Shown piece after piece: positions 9,034 through 17,400 of a stretch of DNA of 64,000 bases. Below the pieces are notes generated by a model, which made no database searches, was not told the origin of the DNA, and saw only the letters and a program-made list of their open reading frames with translations. Source of the DNA: Gammaproteobacteria bacterium Ga0077536 (GTDB taxonomy: Bacteria; Pseudomonadota; Gammaproteobacteria; Ga0077536); the NCBI GenBank assembly GCA_001464935.1, contig LNEL01000051.1:1-64000 (forward strand), given 5' to 3'. The first letter of the stretch is position 1. Every line of letters starts with the position of its first letter. The position numbers were made by a program, and so were the translations under genes.

Positions 9034-9552
9034 GATTGATCTCTTTTCAGGGTTATGGTGCGCGATGGAACGCATGATCGCAGTGAACGCGATGCCGCGC
9101 GGTCCCGCCGAGATGTCGACATCGAGCACACGCGCTAGGCGTCACGCGCCCTTCGATCCAGGCTCATCGGACCTGGCGCGACCGCAGCAGACGTCCGCTG
9201 CCGCGTTCAGTACATTCTCCGCACGCGAAGGTTAGATGAGCCCTGAGGCGAGGTCTGTGTGGTGGGACACCAGAGAATGCCTCGGCGCCTGATCGGTCCT
9301 GCCCCGCCTTTCCGGATACCAGCCGCGCCAGCGCTGCCAATCGGTGAGCCCTTGCGCCTGTTCGTTGTCGCACAGACCGCGCCGCCGGTGCTGGGCATTT
9401 TGATCCCGCGCCGAATCCTCTGCTCGGGTGCGATCACCTGGAGACTCAAATGATCGAGATGAATGCCCCGATGCATTCAACCCTGGAAGCGGTACCCGAC
9501 AGAGCCGTGCGTCCGGCAGCGACAGCAGCACGCGCGCGCGGACCTTCCCAAC
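9034..9552. other. Intergenic region between divergent genes
   Basis: About 520 bases separate the hemerythrin gene from the AI-2E-family permease. Short open frames on both strands show no domain or plausible start signal and look like shadow frames. It should contain promoters for both genes; none could be placed confidently. Confidence 0.35.
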
Positions 9553-10740
9553 ATGAGCACAGATAGCGACGAACGCCTGTTCGGGACCGTCGAACGCCGG
9601 CTTTTCCGGACCACCGCGGTCTTGTTCTGTCTGGTCGCCCTTTTCAGCCTCACTGGTTTGGTGGCCTGGGTCCTGGCCGCCACCGCCGCCATTTTCTACA
9701 ATCTGTTCCTGCCCCTGTCGGTCGCGGGCATTCTCGCGCTGGTCCTCTATCCGGTCGTCGATTTTCTCCAGGCCCGCCTGCACCTGCCCCGCTTCGCCGC
9801 CATCGCCGTCATTCTTGCTGCCTTCGGCAGCGGCCTGCTCGTCGTGCTCGTGCTGGTGGTGCCCGCGGTCGCCGAGGAAATCGTCGATTTCGAGGCACTC
9901 AGCCCGGAACTCGTCGAGGATTGGCGCGAGCGTTTAGGTCGCCGCTTTCCGGGGTTGTCCGGCATGGTGTCAAGCTACGTAAAGGGTGCCGCGCTGGAGG
10001 AAGTCCTGCCCCACCTGGGCAACACCGGGGAGACCATCAAGGCATCCGTCGGCTTGTTGATTGGCCTCAGCTTCGTTCCGCTGTTTCTGTTCTACGCGCT
10101 GCTTTTCGGCGGCAGCATTCGCGGACAGGCGGCAGAGATGCTGTCGGTGTTCAACCCTGCGACACAGAAGAAAGCGCTGTTCTTCATTGACGTATTCGTT
10201 CGACAGGTGACTGCATTTTTCCAGGGCCAGCTCATCATCGCGGTGATCATGGGCGCGATGTTCGCCAGCGCGTTCGCGATGATAGGCCTGAAGCTCGGCA
10301 TCCTGGTCGGCCTGGTGTTGGGTCTGCTCAACATCGTGCCATTTCTCGGCACCTTGGTGGGCGTGGCGCTGGTGCTCCCACTGGCCTACCTGCAACCCGA
10401 TGGCGGCCTTCACCTGCTCGGCGTCTGTGTGGCCGTGTTCGTCGTCGTACAACTGATCGAAAGCTGGCTGTTGACGCCGAAGATCATGGCCAACAAGACG
10501 GGACTGCATCCCGCGCTGGTGGTCATCGCGGTGATGTTCTGGGGGACGGCGCTCGGCGGGATCCTCGGCATGATCCTGGCAGTGCCGCTGACGGCGTTCA
10601 TTGTGGCGATATGGAGCCAGCTGAAAGAGGGTCTGAAGCGCAGCATGCACGCCGACGAGGGCGCAGAAGTCACCATCTACCAGGAGCCTGGCATTGACAT
10701 AGTCGTCGAGGAACGGCACGAGGGCGTGCGGCGTGACTAA
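9553..10740 (+). CDS. AI-2E family transporter (PerM/YdiK-like membrane protein)
   Basis: A 395-residue polytopic inner-membrane protein with about eight hydrophobic segments. The family layout is visible: an N-terminal helix pair (TGLVAWVLAATAAIFYNLFL), a central soluble region around residues 110-170, and a conserved C-terminal half with GLLNIVPFLGTLVG and LIESWLLTPKIMANKTGLHP. Members were named for autoinducer-2 export, but many move other solutes or ions, so the substrate is uncertain. The ATG at 9553 begins MSTDSDERLFGTVERRLF; a longer frame from 9463 adds 30 residues unlike the family. The ribosome site is weak. Confidence 0.88.
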   Translation: MSTDSDERLFGTVERRLFRTTAVLFCLVALFSLTGLVAWVLAATAAIFYNLFLPLSVAGILALVLYPVVDFLQARLHLPRFAAIAVILAAFGSGLLVVLVLVVPAVAEEIVDFEALSPELVEDWRERLGRRFPGLSGMVSSYVKGAALEEVLPHLGNTGETIKASVGLLIGLSFVPLFLFYALLFGGSIRGQAAEMLSVFNPATQKKALFFIDVFVRQVTAFFQGQLIIAVIMGAMFASAFAMIGLKLGILVGLVLGLLNIVPFLGTLVGVALVLPLAYLQPDGGLHLLGVCVAVFVVVQLIESWLLTPKIMANKTGLHPALVVIAVMFWGTALGGILGMILAVPLTAFIVAIWSQLKEGLKRSMHADEGAEVTIYQEPGIDIVVEERHEGVRRD

Positions 10741-11251
10741 GGGCGCGGCGCAACTCCATCGTCATCTCCGGCCTTGAAATTGCGCTCCACACCATCGCGA
10801 CCCACGTGCCATCGCCACAGTGGGCAAATGCCATTGGCTGCGTCGGCCCGGATCTCAAGGGGCCGCGAAGTGGCTTGATGCGTGCACACGGCGAGGTTCG
10901 CGCCTGCCTCGGGCGGAGATCGTGCCCGTCGCGGCCATGATGAGCGCTCGTGGAAGCGAGGTGCCTGGGCGAATGCCGTCGCCTGCGCACACCTTTAGGC
11001 GCACAGGGTCGCGAGGACGCCCCTGGCGGGCGAGGCGGCGTGCACGATGATACCCAGCTTCGAAGCGGCCCCAGGCCGGGGGCGCGTGACGTCGGGCCCA
11101 GGATTAAGTTCGGTAGCGTACTGAGGCGACGACAGCGCCCTAGGATACTTCGGGTCTGAAACTCCTGAAATCCGAACAGCAAAGCCGGTCGGTTTGCCAC
11201 CTTGGCCGAGTCACCGGCGACTTCGTTCACCCACGATAGAGGACTGTCATC
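10741..11251. other. Intergenic region
   Basis: About 510 bases with no supportable gene on either strand. The right end carries the ribosome site of the lipoprotein gene (GAGGACTG). Open frames here are shadow-like and lack domains. Confidence 0.35.
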
Positions 11252-11551
11252 ATGAACCATACCCTACTGAAGATGCTCGCGTGCGCGTCGCTCGCCACCT
11301 TGCTCGTCGCCTGCGATTCGAGCGTCGAGAACAGCAACGATCAGGCTTTGGAACGCAAAGCGGATGCACTCGAACAGAACGCGGACACCGTGCGGGATCA
11401 GGGCGAGAGCAATGCGGACGCGATCGAAAGGGCCGATCCCGGCATCGACAGCTCGGCGACCGACGACGCTGCTGAAGCAGTTCGTGAGAGCACCGAGAAC
11501 CGGGCCGACGCTCTCGAAGAGCGCTCCGACGCGGTTCGCGATCAGAAGTAG
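11252..11551 (+). CDS. Small alanine/glutamate-rich lipoprotein with internal repeat
   Basis: A 99-residue predicted lipoprotein. The signal peptide ends in a lipobox (ATLLVAC, lipidated Cys21). The mature part is highly charged and almost certainly helical, with a near repeat: KADALEQNADTVRDQ and RADALEERSDAVRDQ about 60 residues apart, so a coiled coil is likely. It resembles small Lpp-like or stress-related surface lipoproteins, but no specific function can be named. The start is supported by GAGGA upstream of the ATG. It is followed by a strong hairpin at 11580-11605. Confidence 0.75.
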   Translation: MNHTLLKMLACASLATLLVACDSSVENSNDQALERKADALEQNADTVRDQGESNADAIERADPGIDSSATDDAAEAVRESTENRADALEERSDAVRDQK

Positions 11552-11579
11552 CCGAGCGCCGCATCACGATCCGTTGCTG

Positions 11580-11605
11580 CCCGCGGGCCAGCGCTGGCTC
11601 GCGGG
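11580..11605. terminator. Strong hairpin after lipoprotein gene
   Basis: CCCGCGGGCCAGC pairs with GCTGGCTCGCGGG, 13 pairs including one G-U, with almost no loop. It lies 29 bases past the lipoprotein stop. There is no T-run, so termination is probable rather than certain. Confidence 0.5.
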
Positions 11606-11792
11606 GGTGACGGGCACCGCCGCAACGATGGCCGACCGGCCATCGGCCGCTGCCCTTCTTTTGCCTCGACTGCCCCGGGTCGCGCGGACGTTCACCACCA
11701 CGTGAACACCGATGTGCACCTGGCGCCTGCGTGCGTGCCATCCGGTTTTAGCCCGGCTGGCGGGTCGCGCACCGCGTCTCGACGCCGGGCAA

Positions 11793-12230
11793 TCAGGGCC
11801 GGCGCAGTTCGATGGTCAGCGCCGCGCCATCCGCGCCAACGTCCACGAGCGCATCGGAAAACGCCGGCGGCGCCATCCGCGGCAGTCTGTTGTTCGATGC
11901 ACCGTAGGGCTCCTTCGGCAGGCCGATGAAGTTCTTGTCCATCCGGCTGTTGCCGTTCATGTCCTGCAACACCATCACGGCCCAGCGGCCCGGGGCCAGA
12001 TCGCCAATCGTCAGCGTCATCGTTTCGGCTTCCACCTGCAGACGCCGCGCGGTTTGACCGGGCCCGGGTTGTTCGGGCCATCCCTCGGCGTTGTCGAACA
12101 GCGCCACCAGCAGTTCACCCTGTTGCGGCAGTACCTGGCGCACGGTGATGTTCAACTCCGCAGCGTGCACCGCTGACACGGTGGCAGGCAGCCAGAGCAG
12201 GACGCGGAAGAACCCGCACAACATGTTCAT
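11793..12230 (-). CDS. DUF2141-family periplasmic protein
   Basis: A 145-residue secreted protein: signal peptide MNMLCGFFRVLLWLPATVSA followed by a small beta-sandwich of the DUF2141 type. Family-like stretches include GELLVALFDNAEGWP, DLAPGRWAVMVLQDMNGN and MDKNFIGLPKEPYGASNN, the last being the most diagnostic. The biochemical role of this family is not established. The start at 12230 has GGAG about six bases upstream and puts the signal peptide at the very N-terminus. It stands alone between unrelated genes. Confidence 0.85.
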   Translation of the reverse strand: MNMLCGFFRVLLWLPATVSAVHAAELNITVRQVLPQQGELLVALFDNAEGWPEQPGPGQTARRLQVEAETMTLTIGDLAPGRWAVMVLQDMNGNSRMDKNFIGLPKEPYGASNNRLPRMAPPAFSDALVDVGADGAALTIELRRP

Positions 12231-12529
12231 CGCTTGCTCTCCTTGAAAACACAGTCGGTCCACGCTGATCTTCAGCTGCTTGTCGAACGGCCGCACGGAC
12301 GCTCACGTGTCTGCTGACGCGGCGGCACGCACGCGGAAACGGGCGTCCATCGTTTCCATCGATTCCGAACCTCCACCGATTCCCGCGCACGCCAGCGACG
12401 CCCAGACACCCGCCCAGGACCGGCAGCAGCCCGCGTCGCTCAGATTCGCAGGCCGCGAATCATTACCGGTCTCGCGTGGCGGCAGTGGGTAAGATCCAGC
12501 CTCGACAATAATGATGGCGAGGGGTTTTC

Positions 12530-13348
12530 ATGCCAGGCAGATCTCCAGTTGCGCGCGCGGGCGCGGTCCTGACCACCGTGTCCCTGCTGACAGCACCGCT
12601 GTTCGCGCAGGCCGGCACGTTCACCGATTGGCAGCTCAACGGCGATGCGGCCCTGGAAGCCGAGGACAACACGTTGCGCGTGTCGCCCACCGGCATTTTC
12701 AGAACCGGCACGGCATGGGCGCCGACCCGGTTGTCGCTGCTCGAGGATTTCTCGATCGAGTTCTCGTTCCAGATCGCCGGCGGCAACGGTGCCGACGGCT
12801 TCACGATCACCTTCCAGAACAGCGGGGACGGCAGCAGCGCCATTGGCGATGGAGGCGGCGCGCTCGGCTACCAGGGCATCGAGAACAGCGTCGCTTTCAT
12901 CTACGACACTTTCGACAATGGTTTCGACACCGACCGCGAGCCGGGCCACAACACCTCGGTGGCCACGGACGGCAACCTGATCAACGGTTGGGGCGGCCAG
13001 TCCATCGGCAACCCGATCGACGTCAACGGCGGCAGCCTGCGCAACGCGGTGCTGTTCAGCTGGGTCGACTACGATGCATCGCTCGGCGTTTTCACGATGT
13101 TTCTCAACGACGTCGGCAGCAAGCCCGGCACGCCTGCCGCCTCGATCGCGTCGGACTGGATCACCCGCCTCGGCGACAGCGTCTTCGTCGGCTTCACCGC
13201 CGCCACAGGTTCGCTCGACGACAATCACGACATCCTGAGCTTCAGTGTCGTCGAGGGTCCGGCCCCGGTGCCGGTGCCAGCCGCGGCGTGGCTGCTGGCG
13301 AGCGGCGTCATCGGGCTGGCCGGATTCACGCGCCGTCGCCGCGTCTGA
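12530..13348 (+). CDS. L-type lectin-like secreted protein with VPLPA-CTERM tail
   Basis: A 272-residue secreted protein. It has a signal peptide (about residues 8-28, ending LFAQAG), then a concanavalin/legume-lectin-like beta-sandwich with typical phrases FSIEFSFQIAGGNGADGFTI and GGALGYQGIENSVAFIYDTF. The C-terminus is a sorting tail of the VPLPA type: PVPVPAAAWLLASG, a hydrophobic helix and RRRR. Such lectin domains bind sugars, so a role in surface polysaccharide binding is plausible. The tail implies handling by an exosortase-like enzyme, not encoded here. It ends at a hairpin shared with the convergent dehydrogenase gene. Confidence 0.85.
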   Translation: MPGRSPVARAGAVLTTVSLLTAPLFAQAGTFTDWQLNGDAALEAEDNTLRVSPTGIFRTGTAWAPTRLSLLEDFSIEFSFQIAGGNGADGFTITFQNSGDGSSAIGDGGGALGYQGIENSVAFIYDTFDNGFDTDREPGHNTSVATDGNLINGWGGQSIGNPIDVNGGSLRNAVLFSWVDYDASLGVFTMFLNDVGSKPGTPAASIASDWITRLGDSVFVGFTAATGSLDDNHDILSFSVVEGPAPVPVPAAAWLLASGVIGLAGFTRRRRV

Positions 13349-13359
13349 TCCGCGCCGCG

Positions 13360-13384
13360 CAGGGGCCACATTTCGTGGCCCCTG
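13360..13384. terminator. Bidirectional terminator hairpin
   Basis: CAGGGGCCAC and GTGGCCCCTG are perfect 10-base arms around a five-base ATTTC loop, followed by TTGT. It lies between the convergent lectin-like and dehydrogenase genes and can serve both. Confidence 0.8.
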
Positions 13385-13447
13385 TTGTCGCCATCCAGGC
13401 AAGCGGCTGACCGACCGCGCCACTTCGGCAACCGCCGCTCGCCGCCC

Positions 13448-14455
13448 TCAGGGAATGCTCAGGCAGATCTTGCCGAAGTGCTGCTGCGAGATCTGGTGCC
13501 GGAACGCATCGGCGATCCGGGCGAGCGGGAACGTGGAGTCGATGACGGGCCGGATGCCGGTCGCCTCGAGGGCTGCGACCATGTTGTGCTGATCTTCGAT
13601 CGATCCGACGGTGATCCCCGACAGCGTGATGTTCTTCCACATCATCGTGGCGGTCGGAATATCGCCGCCCCACCCCGCCAGCACCCCGATCAGCGAGATG
13701 TGGCCACCGACGCGCGTCGCCGCGATCGACTGCGGCAAGGTGCCCGACCCGCCGATCTCCACGACCTCGTCGACGCCGCGACCGCCGGTCATGCTCATCG
13801 CCACTTCGCCCCAGTCCGGCTGTTCCCGGTAATTGATCAGATGCTCGGCACCGAGAGTCTTCAGGCGTTCGAGCTTGGCCGCTGACGACGACGTCGCGAT
13901 GACGCGCGCGCCGACTGCCCGCGCGAACTGCAGCGCGAACACCGACACGCCGCCCGTGCCCTGTGTCAGCACCCAGTCACCGGCGCGAATGTCGTTCTCG
14001 ACGAACAGTGCACGCCAGGCGGTCAGTGCCGCGCACGGCAGGGTGGCAGCCTCTTCCCAACCGTAGCCGGCCGGGATGCGCGTGAACGACGCCGCGGGCA
14101 TGCACACGTACTCGGCGGCATAGCCATCGACGTGATCGCCTGGCACGCCGCGCGCACGCGTCGCCGACACCGGCCCGGCCGGCCAGTTCGGAAAGAACGT
14201 CGACATCACCCCGTCGCCCACGGCGAATTGGCTGACGCCGGCTCCCAGCGCTGCGACCTCGCCGGCTCCATCGGACATCGGGATACGCCCGTCGTCGACC
14301 GGCAGCACGCCCGAGACGACCGCGTAGTCGTGGAAGTTGAGCGAGTTCGCGCGCACACGCACACAGACCTCCCCCGGCCCGGGCACGGGGTCGGCGCGCC
14401 GGGTGAGGCTCAGGCTGTCGAGCGTGGCGGGGTTTCTGACTTCGATGACTTGCAT
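13448..14455 (-). CDS. Medium-chain dehydrogenase / quinone oxidoreductase-like, NAD(P)-dependent
   Basis: A 335-residue MDR-superfamily oxidoreductase. The N-terminal GroES-like domain shows GEVCVRVRANSLNFHDYAV and PMSDGAGEV. The Rossmann half shows a nucleotide loop (TQGTGGVSVFALQFA) and GGRGVDEVVEIGGSGTL. The catalytic-zinc ligands of true alcohol dehydrogenases are not evident, so it fits the zinc-independent quinone-oxidoreductase-like branch. The substrate is unknown. It begins with the family-typical MQVIEVRNPATLDSL and is monocistronic between a terminator and a divergent protease gene. Confidence 0.88.
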   Translation of the reverse strand: MQVIEVRNPATLDSLSLTRRADPVPGPGEVCVRVRANSLNFHDYAVVSGVLPVDDGRIPMSDGAGEVAALGAGVSQFAVGDGVMSTFFPNWPAGPVSATRARGVPGDHVDGYAAEYVCMPAASFTRIPAGYGWEEAATLPCAALTAWRALFVENDIRAGDWVLTQGTGGVSVFALQFARAVGARVIATSSSAAKLERLKTLGAEHLINYREQPDWGEVAMSMTGGRGVDEVVEIGGSGTLPQSIAATRVGGHISLIGVLAGWGGDIPTATMMWKNITLSGITVGSIEDQHNMVAALEATGIRPVIDSTFPLARIADAFRHQISQQHFGKICLSIP

Positions 14456-14728
14456 GAGCGATGGCTCCTTCTCGGCGGGTGCATGATCACGGACCGATCG
14501 GACCCCGCGGCAGGGCCGACCTCTGCGGCAGCAATGTAATGACTCGTCGCCGCCGGTGAAAGCGGCGTCTGTCGCTGCCCGAACGCCCCCTGTCGCAGGC
14601 CATCTGATCGGCCATCACGCGCGCGGCGATCAATCCTGCCCCGAAGCTGCCGATAGCCCTTCAAACCGCGCCTGGCCGAGATTTCCGCCGGCTGCGTCCG
14701 CTGCCCCGTGCCGAGGAGAACTTTCGCC

Positions 14729-15769
14729 ATGCCCCACGTCCGTTCCGGTGTCGCCCTGATCTGCGTTGCGCTTGGTGTCCTGCCAACGACCGGCACCGCG
14801 CTGACGCTCGACTTTGCGTTCGGCACCGGATTCGCGGGCCGCCCGTCCGCTATCACGGCGCTGCAGCGCGCGGGCGCGCAGTGGTCGTCCAGGCTGGCCG
14901 ATCCGATCACGGTCACCGTGAACGTGGATTTCACCGACCTCGGCTCGCGCACCATCATCGGTGGCGCCAGTGCCGTGTCCCTGATCACCCGCAACGGCGG
15001 CTACGACTTCGTGCGCAATCAACTCCTCGCCGATGCGGCAGATGAAACCGATGACGGCATCGTCGCGTCGCTGCCGACCGCGACGCAGTTCAGGGCCTTC
15101 GTCCCCGCCGGATTCACCCTCAGCGGCGAGGTTCTCGCGACCAAGGCCAACCTCAAGGCGATGGGTTACAGCGGAATCGACTTCGATCGCCTGTTCGGTG
15201 CGAGCGACGGCACGGTGGTCTTCAATACCGCGTTCGGTTTCGACTTCGACAATCGCGACGGCGTCGGCGCGACGCTGATCGACTTCGAGACCGTAGCCGC
15301 GCACGAACTCGGCCACATTTTCGGCTTCGGATCGATTGTCGACGACATCGACGCGCTCTCCTCCGGCGCGATGCCGGTGATGCCGCTCGATCTGTTCCGC
15401 TTCAATGCCGCGTCTGTGCCGACGTCGGCCGCCGCGTTCGCCACGACCGCGCGCGAATTGCGGCCCGGGCCATCGGCGGTGTTCAGCGATCTGCAGGCCG
15501 TGTTGCCGCTGTCGACCGGCGTCAACGCGGGCGATGGGCGCCAGGCGAGTCATTTCAGGGATGACGCCTTCGCCGGCGTCGACCATGTCGGCCTCATGGA
15601 TCCCACCCTGGCCTTCGGCACGGTCCAGACCGTGTCCGAAGCCGACCTGCGCGTGCTCGATCTGATCGGCTACGACGCGGTCGCACCCGTGCCCGTGCCT
15701 CCGGCCCTGTGGCTCATGGGCGGCGCCGTGGCGCTGCTCGGCGCGCGGCGCCGATGCAAAGTCCACTGA
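14729..15769 (+). CDS. Secreted zinc metalloprotease (NF038122-like) with VPLPA-CTERM tail
   Basis: A 346-residue secreted metallopeptidase: signal peptide to about residue 27, then a catalytic domain whose zinc motif is HELGHIFGFGS (HExxHxxGF), preceded by FETVAA. The C-terminus carries VPVPPALWLMGG, a hydrophobic helix and ARRR, a VPLPA-type sorting tail, so the enzyme should end up membrane- or surface-linked. The ATG at 14729 is preferred to a GTG 21 bases upstream because GAGGAG lies between them at ribosome-site distance. I recognise the overall type as the PEP-CTERM-associated NF038122 protease family. Substrates are unknown. Confidence 0.85.
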   Translation: MPHVRSGVALICVALGVLPTTGTALTLDFAFGTGFAGRPSAITALQRAGAQWSSRLADPITVTVNVDFTDLGSRTIIGGASAVSLITRNGGYDFVRNQLLADAADETDDGIVASLPTATQFRAFVPAGFTLSGEVLATKANLKAMGYSGIDFDRLFGASDGTVVFNTAFGFDFDNRDGVGATLIDFETVAAHELGHIFGFGSIVDDIDALSSGAMPVMPLDLFRFNAASVPTSAAAFATTARELRPGPSAVFSDLQAVLPLSTGVNAGDGRQASHFRDDAFAGVDHVGLMDPTLAFGTVQTVSEADLRVLDLIGYDAVAPVPVPPALWLMGGAVALLGARRRCKVH

Positions 15770-15845
15770 GCATCACGGCGACGAAGAATGCGAGTGGCGC
15801 ACAACAGCAGCGCTGACAGCACCGGACAGCACGTGCGCCTCAGAC

Positions 15846-16682
15846 TCAGAAGCGCCGCCGCACCCGTTCTGCATCCGTGAACACGACGGCCCGGAAGCGG
15901 TCGGTTGCCGCCTCATGCAGGCGCACGAGGTCGTCGTCGAGATCCCGCGTCGGGCGCGGCGTCAGGGTGAAATGCCCGTAGCGATCATCGCCCCGCACGA
16001 GAGTCGCCGTGTCGTTCTCGATCAGGAGCTGCCGGTTCGACGGCGGGATGAAATGCAGCGACAGTCCGATGCGACGATCTGCCGAGCGGTTCGGTGCGGA
16101 GGCATGGGCGAGTCCCACGTTGTGCAGTGAGATCTGCCCGGGCCGCAGCGCCATCTCGACGGCCCGTTCTTCATCGACCGGCACCGAGATTTCCTGCCCC
16201 CGGGACAGCATGTTCGCCTCACTGAAATGATCGACGTGCGGCAGCAGCGGATCGCGATGACTGCCCGGCAGAATGCGCATGCAGCCGCTCTCGCTCGTGG
16301 CCGGCGACAGCGCGAGCCACGCGGTGACGAAGTCACCGGTATCGAGGCCGACGTAGAGCCGGTCCTGGTGCCAGGCCACGTAGCTGGCGGTCATGGGCTC
16401 CTTGATCCACCACACCGAGTTCCAGCACAGGATGTCGGGGCCGATGATGTCCTCCACCGCGTCGAGTATTCGCGGATGCCGCACGAGCTCGTCGACCCAA
16501 GTGTAAAGCAGATGGGACTTGCTGCGCTGGGGGCCGACGATGGGATGTCCTTGCGCACGCTCGACTGCCTCGAGCCGAGCTCGATAGTCAGCGGCTTCAG
16601 CCGGCGTGAGAATATCCACCGGATGGTAATAGCCAGCGCCCTGGTACTGCGTCAGCGCTGCCTCGTCGAGGATTCTGCCCAT
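15846..16682 (-). CDS. Phytanoyl-CoA dioxygenase (PhyH)-family Fe(II)/2-oxoglutarate oxygenase
   Basis: A 278-residue PhyH-type oxygenase. The iron triad is readable: AWHQD (HxD, mid-protein) and the distal His in ISLHNVGLAHAS, with a downstream Arg in RIGLSLHFIPP for 2-oxoglutarate. These enzymes hydroxylate small molecules or acyl-CoA esters. The start at 16682 (MGRILDEAALTQYQGAGYY) is supported by GGAGG five bases upstream; an ATG 12 bases earlier is inside that signal. It is divergent from an SCP2-like / hydrolase pair, so a shared catabolic or lipid-related role is possible but unproven. Confidence 0.9.
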   Translation of the reverse strand: MGRILDEAALTQYQGAGYYHPVDILTPAEAADYRARLEAVERAQGHPIVGPQRSKSHLLYTWVDELVRHPRILDAVEDIIGPDILCWNSVWWIKEPMTASYVAWHQDRLYVGLDTGDFVTAWLALSPATSESGCMRILPGSHRDPLLPHVDHFSEANMLSRGQEISVPVDEERAVEMALRPGQISLHNVGLAHASAPNRSADRRIGLSLHFIPPSNRQLLIENDTATLVRGDDRYGHFTLTPRPTRDLDDDLVRLHEAATDRFRAVVFTDAERVRRRF

Positions 16683-17009
16683 GTGCGCCTCCATCGGTCA
16701 TGATGGGCGGGTGAGAACGGTTGACACTGCGGCATGGTGCGACGGGTGAGCGCCTGACCGCGCACGAGTGCCCGCCATCAGCATATTGCGTCTGCCGTAA
16801 CCCGAAAAGGCGAGTCCGTGCGTCGCGCTTTCTGCTGCACATGCAGCATCTCTCGCGCCGGACGCGCACGTGCCGGGAGGCAAGCAGTGCCCCGGGAATA
16901 TTCCACCGCGATCGACTAGTCCGTATGCTCACTTCACGCAGCACCTGCCGGGTCAGCTGCGGTGGCACGACAACGACCGCCCATCGCGCGGCACACAAGG
17001 GAGATCGGC
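16683..17009. other. Divergent intergenic region
   Basis: About 330 bases between the PhyH-type gene and the SCP2-like gene, presumably carrying both promoters. No coding potential beyond shadow frames and no clear operator were recognised. Confidence 0.35.
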
Positions 17010-17387
17010 ATGACGTTTCCGAGCATGGCATTCATCGAGCGTCTGGTGGCGACGCTCAACGGCGATGCGGCCTTCAACGCGGCGAGTCGCTGGTCCGACG
17101 TGAAGGTGCTGCTGCGCTTCGGCGACCAGGGCTACTGGTTGAAGCTCTATGGCGGCAAGGTCATCGATCACATGGTGTACTTCCCGATGGCCAATCCACT
17201 CGGCTGGGACTACTCGATCAGCGCGCCGCTCGAGACCTGGCAGAGCCTGCGCGACGGCAGGCGCGCGCTCGGCCACCTGCTCGATCGCGGCGAGATCTCG
17301 GTCGACGGCAACCTGCTCGAGGCCAACCGCATGTACGAATCCACGCACCTGATGCTGTGCATCGTGCGCGACCTGAAGTCCGTCTGA
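17010..17387 (+). CDS. SCP2-like sterol/lipid-binding domain protein
   Basis: A 125-residue cytosolic protein that reads as a single SCP2-type lipid-binding domain: an N-terminal helix (FIERLVATLNGDAAFNAAS), a beta-sheet segment (DVKVLLRFGDQGYWLKLYGG) and the characteristic C-terminal RGEISVDGNLLEANRM. Such domains bind sterols, fatty acyl chains or CoA esters. The ATG at 17010 has AAGGGAG at ribosome-site distance. The gene is 13 bases from the following alpha/beta hydrolase, so the two are almost certainly co-transcribed and probably act on the same hydrophobic compound. The ligand is unknown. Confidence 0.7.
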   Translation: MTFPSMAFIERLVATLNGDAAFNAASRWSDVKVLLRFGDQGYWLKLYGGKVIDHMVYFPMANPLGWDYSISAPLETWQSLRDGRRALGHLLDRGEISVDGNLLEANRMYESTHLMLCIVRDLKSV

Positions 17388-17400
17388 AAGGAGCCCAGCG

